A DNA stretch of 41,602 nt from Chitinophagaceae bacterium (lineage in GTDB: Bacteria; Bacteroidota; Bacteroidia; Chitinophagales; Chitinophagaceae): positions 1 to 41,602 of the forward strand of contig CANJQU010000029.1 of NCBI GenBank assembly GCA_947476485.1. The letters are read 5' to 3'. The notes under the pieces were generated by a model. That model was given only the letters and a program-made list of their open reading frames with translations, was not told the origin of the DNA and ran no database searches. The position numbers and the translations under genes were made by a program. The first letter of the stretch is position 1. The number at the start of each line of letters is the position of its first letter. This document shows, in pieces, positions 16,691-25,014 of the stretch.

Positions 16691-17404
16691 ATGAAAGAGA
16701 AGAAGTTGAAGACAGATTCACAAGTAACTCCCCCTTCAGGGGGGCGGGGGGTACGGGCGCGCTACGCATTTGTTATCGACTGGTTTCAGAAGAATATGCC
16801 GAATGCGGAGACGGAGCTGCATTATGGGAATCCGTATGAGCTGCTGGTGGCAGTGATATTGTCGGCGCAGTGCACGGATAAGCGCGTGAATATTGTTACG
16901 CCGGCGCTGTTCAAGAAGTTTCCGGGGCCGGAGAGCCTGGCCAGGGCGGAGTTTGAAGATGTAGAGCCACTGATAAGGAGTGTGACGTTTGCAAACAACA
17001 AGACGAGGCACCTGATAGGGATGGCGAAGATGCTGATGGAGCAATTCAATGGTGAAGTGCCGGACAATATGGAGGACCTGCAGTTGCTGCCGGGGGTAGG
17101 CCGGAAGACGGCCAATGTGATCGTATCGGTGGTGTTTCATCAGCCGGGGATGGCCGTGGATACGCATGTGTTCCGGGTGGCGGCACGGATAGGGTTGACC
17201 ACTAATGCCAAGACGCCGCTGCAGACTGAGCAGCAACTGGTGGCGAATATCCCCCAAGACTTGCTGCCGATAGCGCACCACTGGCTGATACTGCATGGCC
17301 GGTATATATGTGTTGCGCGCAGACCTAAGTGCGAGGAGTGTGGGTTAACGACTGTCTGTAAATATTTCCAGACGGATATGAGATACATAATTGAGGGCAA
17401 GTAA
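16691..17404 (+). CDS. nth: Endonuclease III (DNA glycosylase/AP lyase)
   Basis: 237 residues. It removes oxidised pyrimidines and cuts the abasic site in base excision repair. The helix-hairpin-helix LLPGVGRKTANVI carries catalytic K139, and D157 lies in AVDTHVFRVAARIG; K-D spacing equals E. coli K120-D138. The iron-sulfur cluster ligands are C207-x6-C214-x2-C217-x5-C223. Compared with E. coli it has 19 extra N-terminal residues, and residues ~12-22 (VTPPSGGRGVR) are encoded by a copy of a dispersed palindromic repeat, so this stretch appears to be an insertion. No other in-frame ATG lies between the repeat and the conserved part. Confidence 0.98.
   Translation: MKEKKLKTDSQVTPPSGGRGVRARYAFVIDWFQKNMPNAETELHYGNPYELLVAVILSAQCTDKRVNIVTPALFKKFPGPESLARAEFEDVEPLIRSVTFANNKTRHLIGMAKMLMEQFNGEVPDNMEDLQLLPGVGRKTANVIVSVVFHQPGMAVDTHVFRVAARIGLTTNAKTPLQTEQQLVANIPQDLLPIAHHWLILHGRYICVARRPKCEECGLTTVCKYFQTDMRYIIEGK
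16726..16753 (-). repeat. G/C-rich palindromic repeat, copy R2, inside nth
   Basis: On the minus strand it reads TACCCCCCGCCCCCCTGAAG then GGGGAGTT, matching R1 apart from a few bases. It lies inside the nth reading frame (codons ~12-22) and in inverted orientation to R1, so the polA-nth spacer is framed by an inverted pair. Confidence 0.85.
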
Positions 17405-17462
17405 AAAGCCCACGAAATGATCGTGAGCTCCCTATATTCCATCCAATATTCAGTATGCGATT

Positions 17463-18056
17463 TTAGTGGCCTGCCGGGGGTGTCATATCAACGGCTGCAC
17501 CGCGGTCCCATCTCGGTTTGTATTCTTTCTGGTAGGCATCCCATGCTTTGTGTTTGTACATACCATCGCCGAGGTAGGAGAGTATGGTCTCCAGTTGGGG
17601 TACGGTCATGTAGCCGGGTACAGCCTGAGGATTTGCGAAGTTCTCCATCATGATGATGGCCGTGGGATAGGACAAATTACCTTTCATCAATTCTACGGCA
17701 AGGGTGTTTGCCTTGAACTGTGGATTGAAGGTATACTCTTTACCCTGAAAGTGGATAACATCTTTAGATTCTGCATTGAAGCGAACAGCGTAAAAATTGT
17801 TGTTCATGTACTTTATCAGGTCAGGATTCTGGAAGGTAGTGGCATCCATTTTTTTGCACCAGCCGCACCAGTCGGTATACATATCGATATAAACTTTGCG
17901 GGGACTCGCCTGCATTTTGGCCTGGAGTTCATCAATGGATGTTATCCAGTGGATCTCTTCAGCGGCGGGGGCCGGAGGGGGCGGGGTTTTCTTCCAGGCA
18001 AGCAATCCAGTGCTTATCATTGCAATAGAGAAAGCAAAAAGCAGTACACGTTTCAT
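17463..18056 (-). CDS. Exported thioredoxin-family protein
   Basis: 197 residues. An N-terminal hydrophobic segment (MKRVLLFAFSIAMISTGLLAW) is followed by a Pro-rich linker and a thioredoxin domain with redox motif W63-CGWC (C64, C67) and the cis-proline loop SYPTAIIM. This is the thioredoxin_7/DUF255-like subgroup that works in the periplasm as a disulfide reductase or isomerase. The lack of a clean cleavage site leaves open whether it is secreted or membrane-anchored. Divergent from ubiX and convergent with nth. Confidence 0.88.
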   Translation of the reverse strand: MKRVLLFAFSIAMISTGLLAWKKTPPPPAPAAEEIHWITSIDELQAKMQASPRKVYIDMYTDWCGWCKKMDATTFQNPDLIKYMNNNFYAVRFNAESKDVIHFQGKEYTFNPQFKANTLAVELMKGNLSYPTAIIMMENFANPQAVPGYMTVPQLETILSYLGDGMYKHKAWDAYQKEYKPRWDRGAAVDMTPPAGH

Positions 18057-18097
18057 TTTTCAGCGATTTAAGAAAACGAATTTACAAATATTCCATG

Positions 18098-18105
18098 TAG
18101 TTTTG
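18098..18105 (+). promoter_or_regulatory. -7 promoter box of ubiX
   Basis: TAGTTTTG, exact TAnnTTTG match, 20 bases before the ubiX ATG. Confidence 0.4.
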
Positions 18106-18125
18106 TCAGGCAGGCAAAGAATTTT

Positions 18126-18683
18126 ATGATAAAAATAGCAGTTGCAGTAACGGGGGCGAGTGGGTCAATATATGCGAAGGTATTACTAGAGCAGCTACAA
18201 CGGCTGAAGGAGCAGGTGGCCGAGGTATCGATAGTGTGGAGCGACAATGCGTTTACTGTATGGCAGACGGAACTTGGCAATACTGATTATAAACAGTTTC
18301 CTTTCAGGGTGTGGGAGAAGACGGATTTTATGGCACCATTTGCATCGGGGTCGTCTTCTTATAGTGCACTGATCATATGCCCCTGCAGTATGGGCACACT
18401 GGGCCGGATAGCCGGGGGCATCAGTAATGACCTGGTGACGCGAGCCGCAGATGTGATGCTGAAGGAGCGCCGCAAGCTGATCTGCGTGGTGCGGGAGACG
18501 CCTTACAATCTCATACATCTGCGGAATATGACCACGGTTACTGAAGCGGGTGGTATCATCTGTCCCGCGACGCCTTCTTTTTACTCCAATCCGAAGACGA
18601 TAGATGATATCGCTTATACCGTTATTCATAGGGTGCTGCAGCTGGCGGGGTTGAATGCTGAGGGATATCGATGGGGGGAGTAG
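18126..18683 (+). CDS. ubiX: Flavin prenyltransferase UbiX
   Basis: 185 residues. It prenylates FMN to give the cofactor used by UbiD decarboxylases. Family marks: AVTGASGSIYA at the N-terminus (FMN phosphate loop), SGSSSYSALIICPCSMGTLGRIAGGISNDLVTRAADV in the middle and the RETPYNLIHLRNM stretch. The length is normal. A matching UbiD gene lies 17 kb upstream in the window. mazG follows after 43 bases, so the two may be co-transcribed. Confidence 0.97.
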   Translation: MIKIAVAVTGASGSIYAKVLLEQLQRLKEQVAEVSIVWSDNAFTVWQTELGNTDYKQFPFRVWEKTDFMAPFASGSSSYSALIICPCSMGTLGRIAGGISNDLVTRAADVMLKERRKLICVVRETPYNLIHLRNMTTVTEAGGIICPATPSFYSNPKTIDDIAYTVIHRVLQLAGLNAEGYRWGE

Positions 18684-18726
18684 GGGGTAAGTTGATAAGG
18701 GAAATGGATAAAATATTATCAAGAAA

Positions 18727-19497
18727 ATGGAATATTCAAAATCAATAGACCGGCTCAGGAAGATAATGGATGAGTTGCGGGAGCAGTGCCCGTGGGATAA
18801 GAAGCAGACGATACACACACTGAGGCCTCAGACGCTGGAGGAGATATATGAGCTGATGGATGACATTACATCAGAGAACTGGCAGGGTATAAAGGAAGAG
18901 CTGGGCGACCTGCTGCTGCACATTATTTTTTACAGCAAAATAGGGGCCGAGCAACAGCAATTCACATTTGATGATGTGATAGAGGGTGTTTGCAATAAGC
19001 TGATAAACCGTCACCCGCACATCTATGGCAGCGTGAAGGTGGAAGATGAAGCGGAGGTAAAGCAAAACTGGGAGAAAATAAAACAGGCGGAAGGGAAGAA
19101 ATCGGTGCTGAGTGGTGTACCACCGTCTATGCCGGCGCTGATAAAGGCATTGCGCCTGCAGGAAAAAACCAAGCAGGTGGGTTTTGAGTGGGAGAATACC
19201 GGCCAGGTGCGCGATAAGGTGAATGAGGAGATACAGGAACTGTATGAGGCGGTGGAAAGCGGGGATCAAAAAGAGATAGAGGGTGAGTTTGGCGATGTGC
19301 TGTTTGCACTGATCAATTATGCGCGCTTTGTGAAGGTGGACCCGGAGCTGGCACTGGAGCAGACGAATAAGAAATTCATTCGTCGTTTTCAGCGGGTGGA
19401 GGATATGGCGCAGGGGCAGGGAAAGTCCTTACATGATATGACGCTGTGGGAAATGGATGAGCTGTGGAACAAGGTGAAGGAGGAGGAGCGGCGTTAG
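18727..19497 (+). CDS. mazG: Nucleoside triphosphate pyrophosphohydrolase MazG
   Basis: 256 residues with two tandem MazG domains, each with the E-E-x-x-E ... E-x-x-D metal-binding pattern: LEEIYELMDD...KEELGDLLLHIIF in the first and NEEIQELYEA...EGEFGDVLFALIN in the second. The enzyme hydrolyses (d)NTPs to monophosphates and cleans aberrant nucleotides. CPWDKKQTIHTLRPQTLEE is the usual family N-terminal block. It follows ubiX closely; a structured repeat lies directly after its stop. Confidence 0.97.
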   Translation: MEYSKSIDRLRKIMDELREQCPWDKKQTIHTLRPQTLEEIYELMDDITSENWQGIKEELGDLLLHIIFYSKIGAEQQQFTFDDVIEGVCNKLINRHPHIYGSVKVEDEAEVKQNWEKIKQAEGKKSVLSGVPPSMPALIKALRLQEKTKQVGFEWENTGQVRDKVNEEIQELYEAVESGDQKEIEGEFGDVLFALINYARFVKVDPELALEQTNKKFIRRFQRVEDMAQGQGKSLHDMTLWEMDELWNKVKEEERR

Positions 19498-19521
19498 TAT
19501 TTGAAAATTGAGTAGCGTGTT

Positions 19522-19610
19522 TGGCGCGAGTCAACCACCCCAGATCGGCGCCAGCGCCGATCGTCCCCTCCTAAAAACAGGAGGGGAGGTGTTTCGCACC
19601 CCTCATTTTC
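19522..19610 (+). repeat. Structured dispersed repeat, copy 2
   Basis: Same left arm (GGCGCGAGTCAACCACCCCAG) and right arm (CGTCCCCTCCTAAAAACAG, then GAGGGGAGGTGTT) as copy 1 with only a few changes, but an unrelated 18-base core ATCGGCGC CA GCGCCGAT that is again a perfect palindrome. Here the right-arm hairpin CCCCTCC/GGAGGGG is perfect. It lies between mazG and the large kinase gene. Confidence 0.85.
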
Positions 19611-19646
19611 GATGAAAATTGATTGGTGAATAATTATAGAAGATAA

Positions 19647-22600
19647 ATGTTCAGGCGATATCCATATTGGGGCTGGCTCGTGTTGAGCGTGTTGCTGTGG
19701 TGCATCAATGGGTATAACTACCACTTGCACCGGCAGGATATGATGCCTGAGCGCATGGCAAGGTCGATCACTGCTGATCTGAGGCAGCGCAATGACGTTT
19801 TTGAGAGCTTCCTGAAGGAGCAGGGTGTTGTTCGCCGGATCTTCAGTGACTCGCTTAGTGAAAAGGAAACAGAAAGGATAAACAAATTCCCGTTCTACGT
19901 TTATGCCTTTGATAAAGACTCCCTGAAGTATTGGAACTCGAACATTTTTGCTCCGGCCTATCACGATTCGTTGCTCGGCAAAACGGTGGTGCTACGGAAC
20001 GAACGTGGCGTGTTTGTCGCCAAGTGCCCTGAGCTGCCATCAGCAGGCAGGGGCAGAAGACTTGTGGCATTGTTCCCGATATTCATTACATACCCACTGG
20101 AGAATGACTACCTGAAAACCCATTTTGCGGCTTCTGAAAATGTACCGGTAACAACAAAGATCTTGTCGCCCGCAGCTATTCATACGGGCACTTTCCCAGT
20201 CTCCCTTCATGGGAACGATGTGGTATTTTATCTCCAGTTCAACGCGGCAGATGTGCAGAAATGGGTGCCGAGCACGCTTTTTATCCTGATGCTGCTTACG
20301 GCGCTGGTGGTAAGCATATCGTGGCTGCAACTGATGGTCATACACCTCACCCGCAATAAGTCGTCACTTACCGGTCTTATCGTTACGCTGTCGCTGGTGG
20401 GTATCTTCCGCGCACTGTTGTATTTATATGGGCTTCCATTTAACCTGGATACCCTCAATTTCTTTTCGCCAAGCTTATACGCATCCAGCAAGTTCCTTTC
20501 ATCGTTTGGCGACCTGTTCATCAATACACTGTGCGTGCTGTGGATCGTTGTTTTCATTACCCGCCACACTCCTTACAAAGCGTATTTCGATGGGCTGAAA
20601 ATAAAACCTCTGAGGTATTTAACTGCTTTGGTACTGGTTTGTGCGCTGTTCATATACATGAACTTCTTCGTGGGCCTGGTGCGCAGCCTGGTGCTGGACT
20701 CCAGTATCTCTTTTGACGTGATCCATTTTTACGCCATCAATATCTATACGATACTGGGATTGCTGGTAATAGGCGCCATGACCGGCATATCGTGCCTCAT
20801 CATCTTCCTGTGCAATGTTCAGTTGAATGCACTGATCAAAAACAACTGGATCAAATTCCTGCTGATCGCTATCGTTGGTATCATACTTCTTAACGTGGCC
20901 GGTGAACTTCAGGATCCCTTCTACTGCTCCCTGGCGATATGGCTGCTGATATTCATCATCATGCTGGATATTCCGGGATTCACACTGGTGTCTGACCTGT
21001 TTGAACCACATATGATCACCTGGGCCGTTTTCATTTGTGCCTTCTGCACAGGTGTTGTTCAATATTTCAACGAAATAAAAGAAATGGGTGCACGCAGGGC
21101 TTATGTGGAACTAAAGTTTACGCCACACCGTGATAACCTGATGGAGTATGATTTTGATAATAAAGCACGTGCGATAGAACGGGATAAAGCATTAAAAACC
21201 TTTTTAAATAAACCCTCTGCCAATGGCCGGAAAAATATAACCGAGCGCTTCAATGCACTTTACTTTACAGGATCAGTGAACAAATACCAGGCATGGCTTT
21301 ACCTGTTTGATGCCGATGGAAAAGGCCTGTTCAACAAAGATACACTCACCTACTCCAACCTGCTGAATAAAAAGAATGAATCATGGGCTACTAATTCGCC
21401 CTACCTTTTTTATATGGAGGATCTGCATGACCGGCATTTTTACTATGCTTATGTGCCGGTATACAGTGATTCTATCAATAGAAAAATAGGAACCGTGGTT
21501 ATAGATCTTGATACAAAAAAGCCGACAACCGAAACGGCTGTGTATCCGGAGCTGCTGAAAACCAATACCAATAAGACCAGCCAGCAAGAGAACGAATATT
21601 CTGTGGGTGTGTATATGGATGGCAAACTAGTATCGCAAACCAAAGAATATCCTTTTACCACGCTGCTAAAGGGAGATAACCTTAAGGACCGGGACTTTGC
21701 ATTTTACGAGAACAAGAACGTATCTGAGCTGCGGTATAAAATAGAAGACAAGCGCGTGGTGGTGGTAGCACATGCGCATGACCGCATACTGGAAATGATC
21801 ACGCTGTTCTCCTACATATTCGTGATACAGGTTTTCATCGCGCTGTTCATTGTGCTCTACCAGCTTTATCTTTCCTATTTCACAGGCGCCATTTCGCCGG
21901 GCAGCTTCCTGAAACTGACGCTGGGCAAGCGTGTGCGGTACTCTATGCTGGCTATTGTGCTCATCTCTTTCGTGGTGGTATGCTCTGTAACTATCTGGTT
22001 CTTTACAGATCAATACCGGATATCAAACACCCGAAAGCTCCAATCGAATATGCAGATAGCAAGGCAGTCAGTAGTTGATGAACTGAAGCTGGCGAATGCG
22101 TTCTCATCTTATGCCCGTTTTGATTCTATATGCAGGTCGAACTGGTTCAAGGACTACATTACAAGAACCGCCAGCCGGCAGAAAATAGACATCAATGTAT
22201 TCCAGGACCGTGGTGTTCTTTTTTCATCGTCGCAGGAAGAGATCTATGACAAGGGGCTGGTATCGAGGATGATGCGACCAGCGGCAATGTACCAGCTTAA
22301 TAAACTCGGAAAATCGATAGTGGTGCAGAATGAACGGGTTGCAGGGCTGTCGTACCTGTCTGCCTATGAGCCGCTAACAGATGATTATGGCAGAACCATG
22401 GGCTATATCAATGTCCCCTTCTTCTCATCAGAAAAAGACCTGAATTTACAGATCTCCAATATCGTTGTAACGCTCATCAATCTATATGCATTTATCTTCC
22501 TTATCTCGAGTGTGATAACCGTGTTCATTACCCGTTGGATAACCAGGACGTTCAATATGATCATCAAACAGTTTGGGCGTATAAACCTGCAGCGCAATGA

Positions 22601-23402
22601 GCGCATACAATGGCCGTATGATGATGAGATAGGACTGCTGGTGACCGAGTATAACAAGATGGTGAACAAGGTGGAAGAGAACGCCGCCAAGCTGGCACAG
22701 AGCGAGCGTGAGAGCGCATGGCGCGAGATGGCCCGCCAGGTGGCCCACGAGATAAAGAACCCGCTGACGCCCATGAAGCTGAATATACAGTACCTGCAGC
22801 AGGCGATGAGAAAAGATGCGGAGAACATAAAGGAGCTTACAGATAAAGTAGCCAACTCTATAGTGGAGCAGATAGACAACCTTTCTTATATAGCCTCTGA
22901 GTTCTCGAACTTCGCAACAATGCCAGAGGCACGGCCTGAGAAACTGGAGCTGGGCGAACTGCTGCACAAAGCTGTGGAGCTGCACCTGGATGATGCGCGG
23001 GTGAAGGTGACGATACTGGATGAACCACAGCAGCTATTTGTGCATTCAGATAAAAGCCAGATGCTGCGTGTGTTTACCAACCTGCTGGAGAATGCACGGC
23101 AGGCGATACCCGAAGACCGCACCGGAAATATACTGGTATCTGTGAGTGTTGAAAATGACGAGGTGATCGTGAAGATCGCCGATAATGGTGCGGGTATACC
23201 GGAGGAAGTAGTGAAGAAAATGTTCCAGCCTTATTTTACGACCAAGTCGTCGGGAACGGGGCTGGGGCTGGCGATGACCAGGAAAATAATAGAGTTCTGG
23301 AAGGGGGCGATATGGTTTGAGACGGAAGAGGGAGTGGGGACGACGTTTTATATAAGGTTGCCCCTTACACCCCTGTCCCCTAAAGGGGCACCAAGCATTT
23401 AG
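19647..23402 (+). CDS. Large multi-domain NtrY-like sensor histidine kinase
   Basis: 1251 residues, far longer than usual kinases. In order: one membrane helix, an extracytoplasmic domain (~30-200), a block of about eight membrane helices (~205-470), a second sensor-like segment, another helix near 735, a third extracytoplasmic region (~800-925), a helix and HAMP linker (~930-1010), then the kinase. The H-box is QVAHEIKNPLTPMKLN with phospho-acceptor H1034; N-box NLLENARQA, DNGAGIPEE and GTGLGLAMTRKIIEFWKG complete the ATPase. No response regulator lies beside it. The last ~11 residues (TPLSPKGAPSI) are encoded by a dispersed repeat, extending the protein past the usual RLPL end. Confidence 0.95.
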   Translation: MFRRYPYWGWLVLSVLLWCINGYNYHLHRQDMMPERMARSITADLRQRNDVFESFLKEQGVVRRIFSDSLSEKETERINKFPFYVYAFDKDSLKYWNSNIFAPAYHDSLLGKTVVLRNERGVFVAKCPELPSAGRGRRLVALFPIFITYPLENDYLKTHFAASENVPVTTKILSPAAIHTGTFPVSLHGNDVVFYLQFNAADVQKWVPSTLFILMLLTALVVSISWLQLMVIHLTRNKSSLTGLIVTLSLVGIFRALLYLYGLPFNLDTLNFFSPSLYASSKFLSSFGDLFINTLCVLWIVVFITRHTPYKAYFDGLKIKPLRYLTALVLVCALFIYMNFFVGLVRSLVLDSSISFDVIHFYAINIYTILGLLVIGAMTGISCLIIFLCNVQLNALIKNNWIKFLLIAIVGIILLNVAGELQDPFYCSLAIWLLIFIIMLDIPGFTLVSDLFEPHMITWAVFICAFCTGVVQYFNEIKEMGARRAYVELKFTPHRDNLMEYDFDNKARAIERDKALKTFLNKPSANGRKNITERFNALYFTGSVNKYQAWLYLFDADGKGLFNKDTLTYSNLLNKKNESWATNSPYLFYMEDLHDRHFYYAYVPVYSDSINRKIGTVVIDLDTKKPTTETAVYPELLKTNTNKTSQQENEYSVGVYMDGKLVSQTKEYPFTTLLKGDNLKDRDFAFYENKNVSELRYKIEDKRVVVVAHAHDRILEMITLFSYIFVIQVFIALFIVLYQLYLSYFTGAISPGSFLKLTLGKRVRYSMLAIVLISFVVVCSVTIWFFTDQYRISNTRKLQSNMQIARQSVVDELKLANAFSSYARFDSICRSNWFKDYITRTASRQKIDINVFQDRGVLFSSSQEEIYDKGLVSRMMRPAAMYQLNKLGKSIVVQNERVAGLSYLSAYEPLTDDYGRTMGYINVPFFSSEKDLNLQISNIVVTLINLYAFIFLISSVITVFITRWITRTFNMIIKQFGRINLQRNERIQWPYDDEIGLLVTEYNKMVNKVEENAAKLAQSERESAWREMARQVAHEIKNPLTPMKLNIQYLQQAMRKDAENIKELTDKVANSIVEQIDNLSYIASEFSNFATMPEARPEKLELGELLHKAVELHLDDARVKVTILDEPQQLFVHSDKSQMLRVFTNLLENARQAIPEDRTGNILVSVSVENDEVIVKIADNGAGIPEEVVKKMFQPYFTTKSSGTGLGLAMTRKIIEFWKGAIWFETEEGVGTTFYIRLPLTPLSPKGAPSI
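23359..23392 (+). repeat. G/C-rich palindromic repeat, copy R3, at the kinase 3' end
   Basis: TTGCCCCTTACACCCCTGTC followed by CCCTAAAGGGGCACC. A CCCCT-AAA-GGGG core like R1, more diverged. It is translated as the last residues of the large kinase. Confidence 0.7.
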
Positions 23403-23403
23403 C

Positions 23404-23433
23404 TTTTGTGCTAATCTGGACATCTTATCTTTG
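23404..23433 (+). promoter_or_regulatory. Promoter of the YdjM-like gene
   Basis: TTTTG at 23404-23408 (-33), 17-base spacer, TATCTTTG at 23426-23433 (-7). Both elements match the Bacteroidota consensus. Confidence 0.55.
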
Positions 23434-23471
23434 ACAGGCCGATTTATTCTACATAGAGATATAAGAGCATT

Positions 23472-24014
23472 ATGGCTACAATCGTTTCACATGCTGTGGT
23501 TGCGTTGGCGATAGGTAAGGCGCTGTCTACCGGGAAGGAGGCGCGTAAGTATTACCTGGCGGGAGCGCTGTGTGCGATAATGCCGGATGCTGATGCGGTG
23601 GGTTACTGGCTGGGCGTGCCTTATAATTCACTGTTCGGGCACAGGGGATTTACGCACTCTTTCTTCTTCGCGGTTTTATTGGCAACGATCATGATGACGA
23701 TATTCTTTGCAAAGAATAAGTTTATGAGCGGGGCTTACCTGAGGATATGGTGTTATTTTTTCCTGGCCACGGCTATGCATCCTGTTGTAGATGCGATGAC
23801 GAGTGGCGGGCTGGGTGTGGCCTTTTTCTCGCCTTTCTCCAACCACCGTTACTTCTTCCCGTTCCGGCCCATCAGAGTTTGTAGTATCGGGTTTGGTGAT
23901 CTGTTCAGCCACCGAGGGGTTGTTATTTTCGCGAGTGAGTTTTTGTGGCTGTGGGTGCCGGCGGGAGTGGTGGCGGGGATAGCAAGTCTATTGACAAAGA
24001 AAAATGTAAATTAA
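23472..24014 (+). CDS. YdjM/DUF457-type membrane-bound metal-dependent hydrolase
   Basis: 180 residues with 3-4 membrane helices. Conserved metal-binding positions of the family are visible: SHAVVALAIG, MPDADAVGYW, GHRGFTHSFFF, AMHPVVDAMTSGG and SNHRYFFPFRPI. Members are inner-membrane hydrolases of uncertain substrate; some are SOS-induced in E. coli. It has its own promoter just after the large kinase. Convergent with the toxin-antitoxin pair. Confidence 0.92.
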   Translation: MATIVSHAVVALAIGKALSTGKEARKYYLAGALCAIMPDADAVGYWLGVPYNSLFGHRGFTHSFFFAVLLATIMMTIFFAKNKFMSGAYLRIWCYFFLATAMHPVVDAMTSGGLGVAFFSPFSNHRYFFPFRPIRVCSIGFGDLFSHRGVVIFASEFLWLWVPAGVVAGIASLLTKKNVN

Positions 24015-24056
24015 ATTCTGGTGCAAATCCCCGGCGATTCCCAGTTCTCTACTTAT

Positions 24057-24500
24057 TCAGACCATTTCCAAAATGTAGTTTCCATCAATGCCAAGCTTTT
24101 CATGAATACCCTTTAGGAAAGAAATATCCGGATCTCGTTTCTTATTCAATATTTGCGAGATCTTGCTGGCTGGCATTTTGAGCATTTCTGCCAGCGCATT
24201 CTGGTTCATTTTTAGCTGATACATTTTAAACTCAATCAGCCCAATCAGATCAGGTTCATAGCCAAGTACTGCTGCTATTTTATCCCTATTATTTTCTTTA
24301 GCCAGATTCTTACTCACGGATACTGGAGTCATTCCATTATGATTTTCATACGCCTCAACCAACTCAGCAATTTTATCAAGTATTTCAATTTCTTCCCGGG
24401 TTAAGTTCTGCTCACCTTTTTTCATTAGCTTATCTATTTCATTAATAGCCTTTTCATACTCCACTGAGTTGCTAATATGTTTTGCGCGTTCTTGTCTCAT
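24057..24500 (-). CDS. higA: HigA-type antitoxin (XRE helix-turn-helix)
   Basis: 147 residues. The N-terminal ~70 residues are helical and toxin-binding in such proteins; the C-terminal half holds a helix-turn-helix, MNQNALAEMLKMPASKISQILNKK, followed by PDISFLKGIHEKLGI. It lies 31 bases after the toxin gene, in the reversed toxin-first order typical of higBA. It is expected to neutralise the toxin and repress the operon. Confidence 0.9.
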   Translation of the reverse strand: MRQERAKHISNSVEYEKAINEIDKLMKKGEQNLTREEIEILDKIAELVEAYENHNGMTPVSVSKNLAKENNRDKIAAVLGYEPDLIGLIEFKMYQLKMNQNALAEMLKMPASKISQILNKKRDPDISFLKGIHEKLGIDGNYILEMV

Positions 24501-24531
24501 ATTATCTAGAATAACTAAATCAAATCAATTT

Positions 24532-24825
24532 TTATAATGTGCTCATGTCAAGTTTATCATATTGAGCATGGGTACCAATAAACCTTATAAATACTATAGG
24601 CTTTTGAAAAAACATTCTCACCACAATCCTGTATTTATTACCGCTTATGTTGAATACGTAAAGGTCATTCCCAACATAATCCACACTATTGAATGTCTCT
24701 TTAACGTCGCGCAGATTTTTCCATACTCTGCTATTAGTTTTCAGATACCATTCTGTCAACGATTCATTCGAATCCGCATGCTTTTCAATGAACATATTAA
24801 TTTCCCTTTTTGTAATAATGCGCAT
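24532..24825 (-). CDS. higB: HigB-type toxin
   Basis: 97 residues with HigB family landmarks: the leading WYLKTNSRVWKNLRDVKETF block, a central YVFNISGNKYRIVVRM and the terminal FIRFIGTHAQYDKLD. These toxins cleave mRNA in the ribosome. First gene of the pair, no clear promoter box seen. Confidence 0.93.
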   Translation of the reverse strand: MRIITKREINMFIEKHADSNESLTEWYLKTNSRVWKNLRDVKETFNSVDYVGNDLYVFNISGNKYRIVVRMFFQKPIVFIRFIGTHAQYDKLDMSTL

Positions 24826-24943
24826 CTAGTTCTATTTTTTTTCATTGTTACGAGATTTAGGAACAAATAATGATTCTTTTATACGATGCTATTTACAAAA
24901 TTAGAATTTTATTTTCAAAAAATGAAAATTAATTCCAAAAAAC

Positions 24944-24975
24944 AAAAAAACCATCAGGGGGCTGATGGTTTTTTT
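24944..24975 (-). terminator. Terminator of nrdJ
   Basis: Stem CCATCAG / CTGATGG with a GGGG loop, flanked by A and T runs on both sides, so it can work in both directions. It lies 40 bases past the nrdJ stop. Confidence 0.85.
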
Positions 24976-25014
24976 GCTGTTTAATGTCTAAATAAACATT
25001 CTATACTCACTATA

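Noticed and set aside
17405-17432. Terminator hairpin after nth (CACGA/TCGTG)
   Set aside because: Only five clean pairs with a mismatch beyond and no T run after it.
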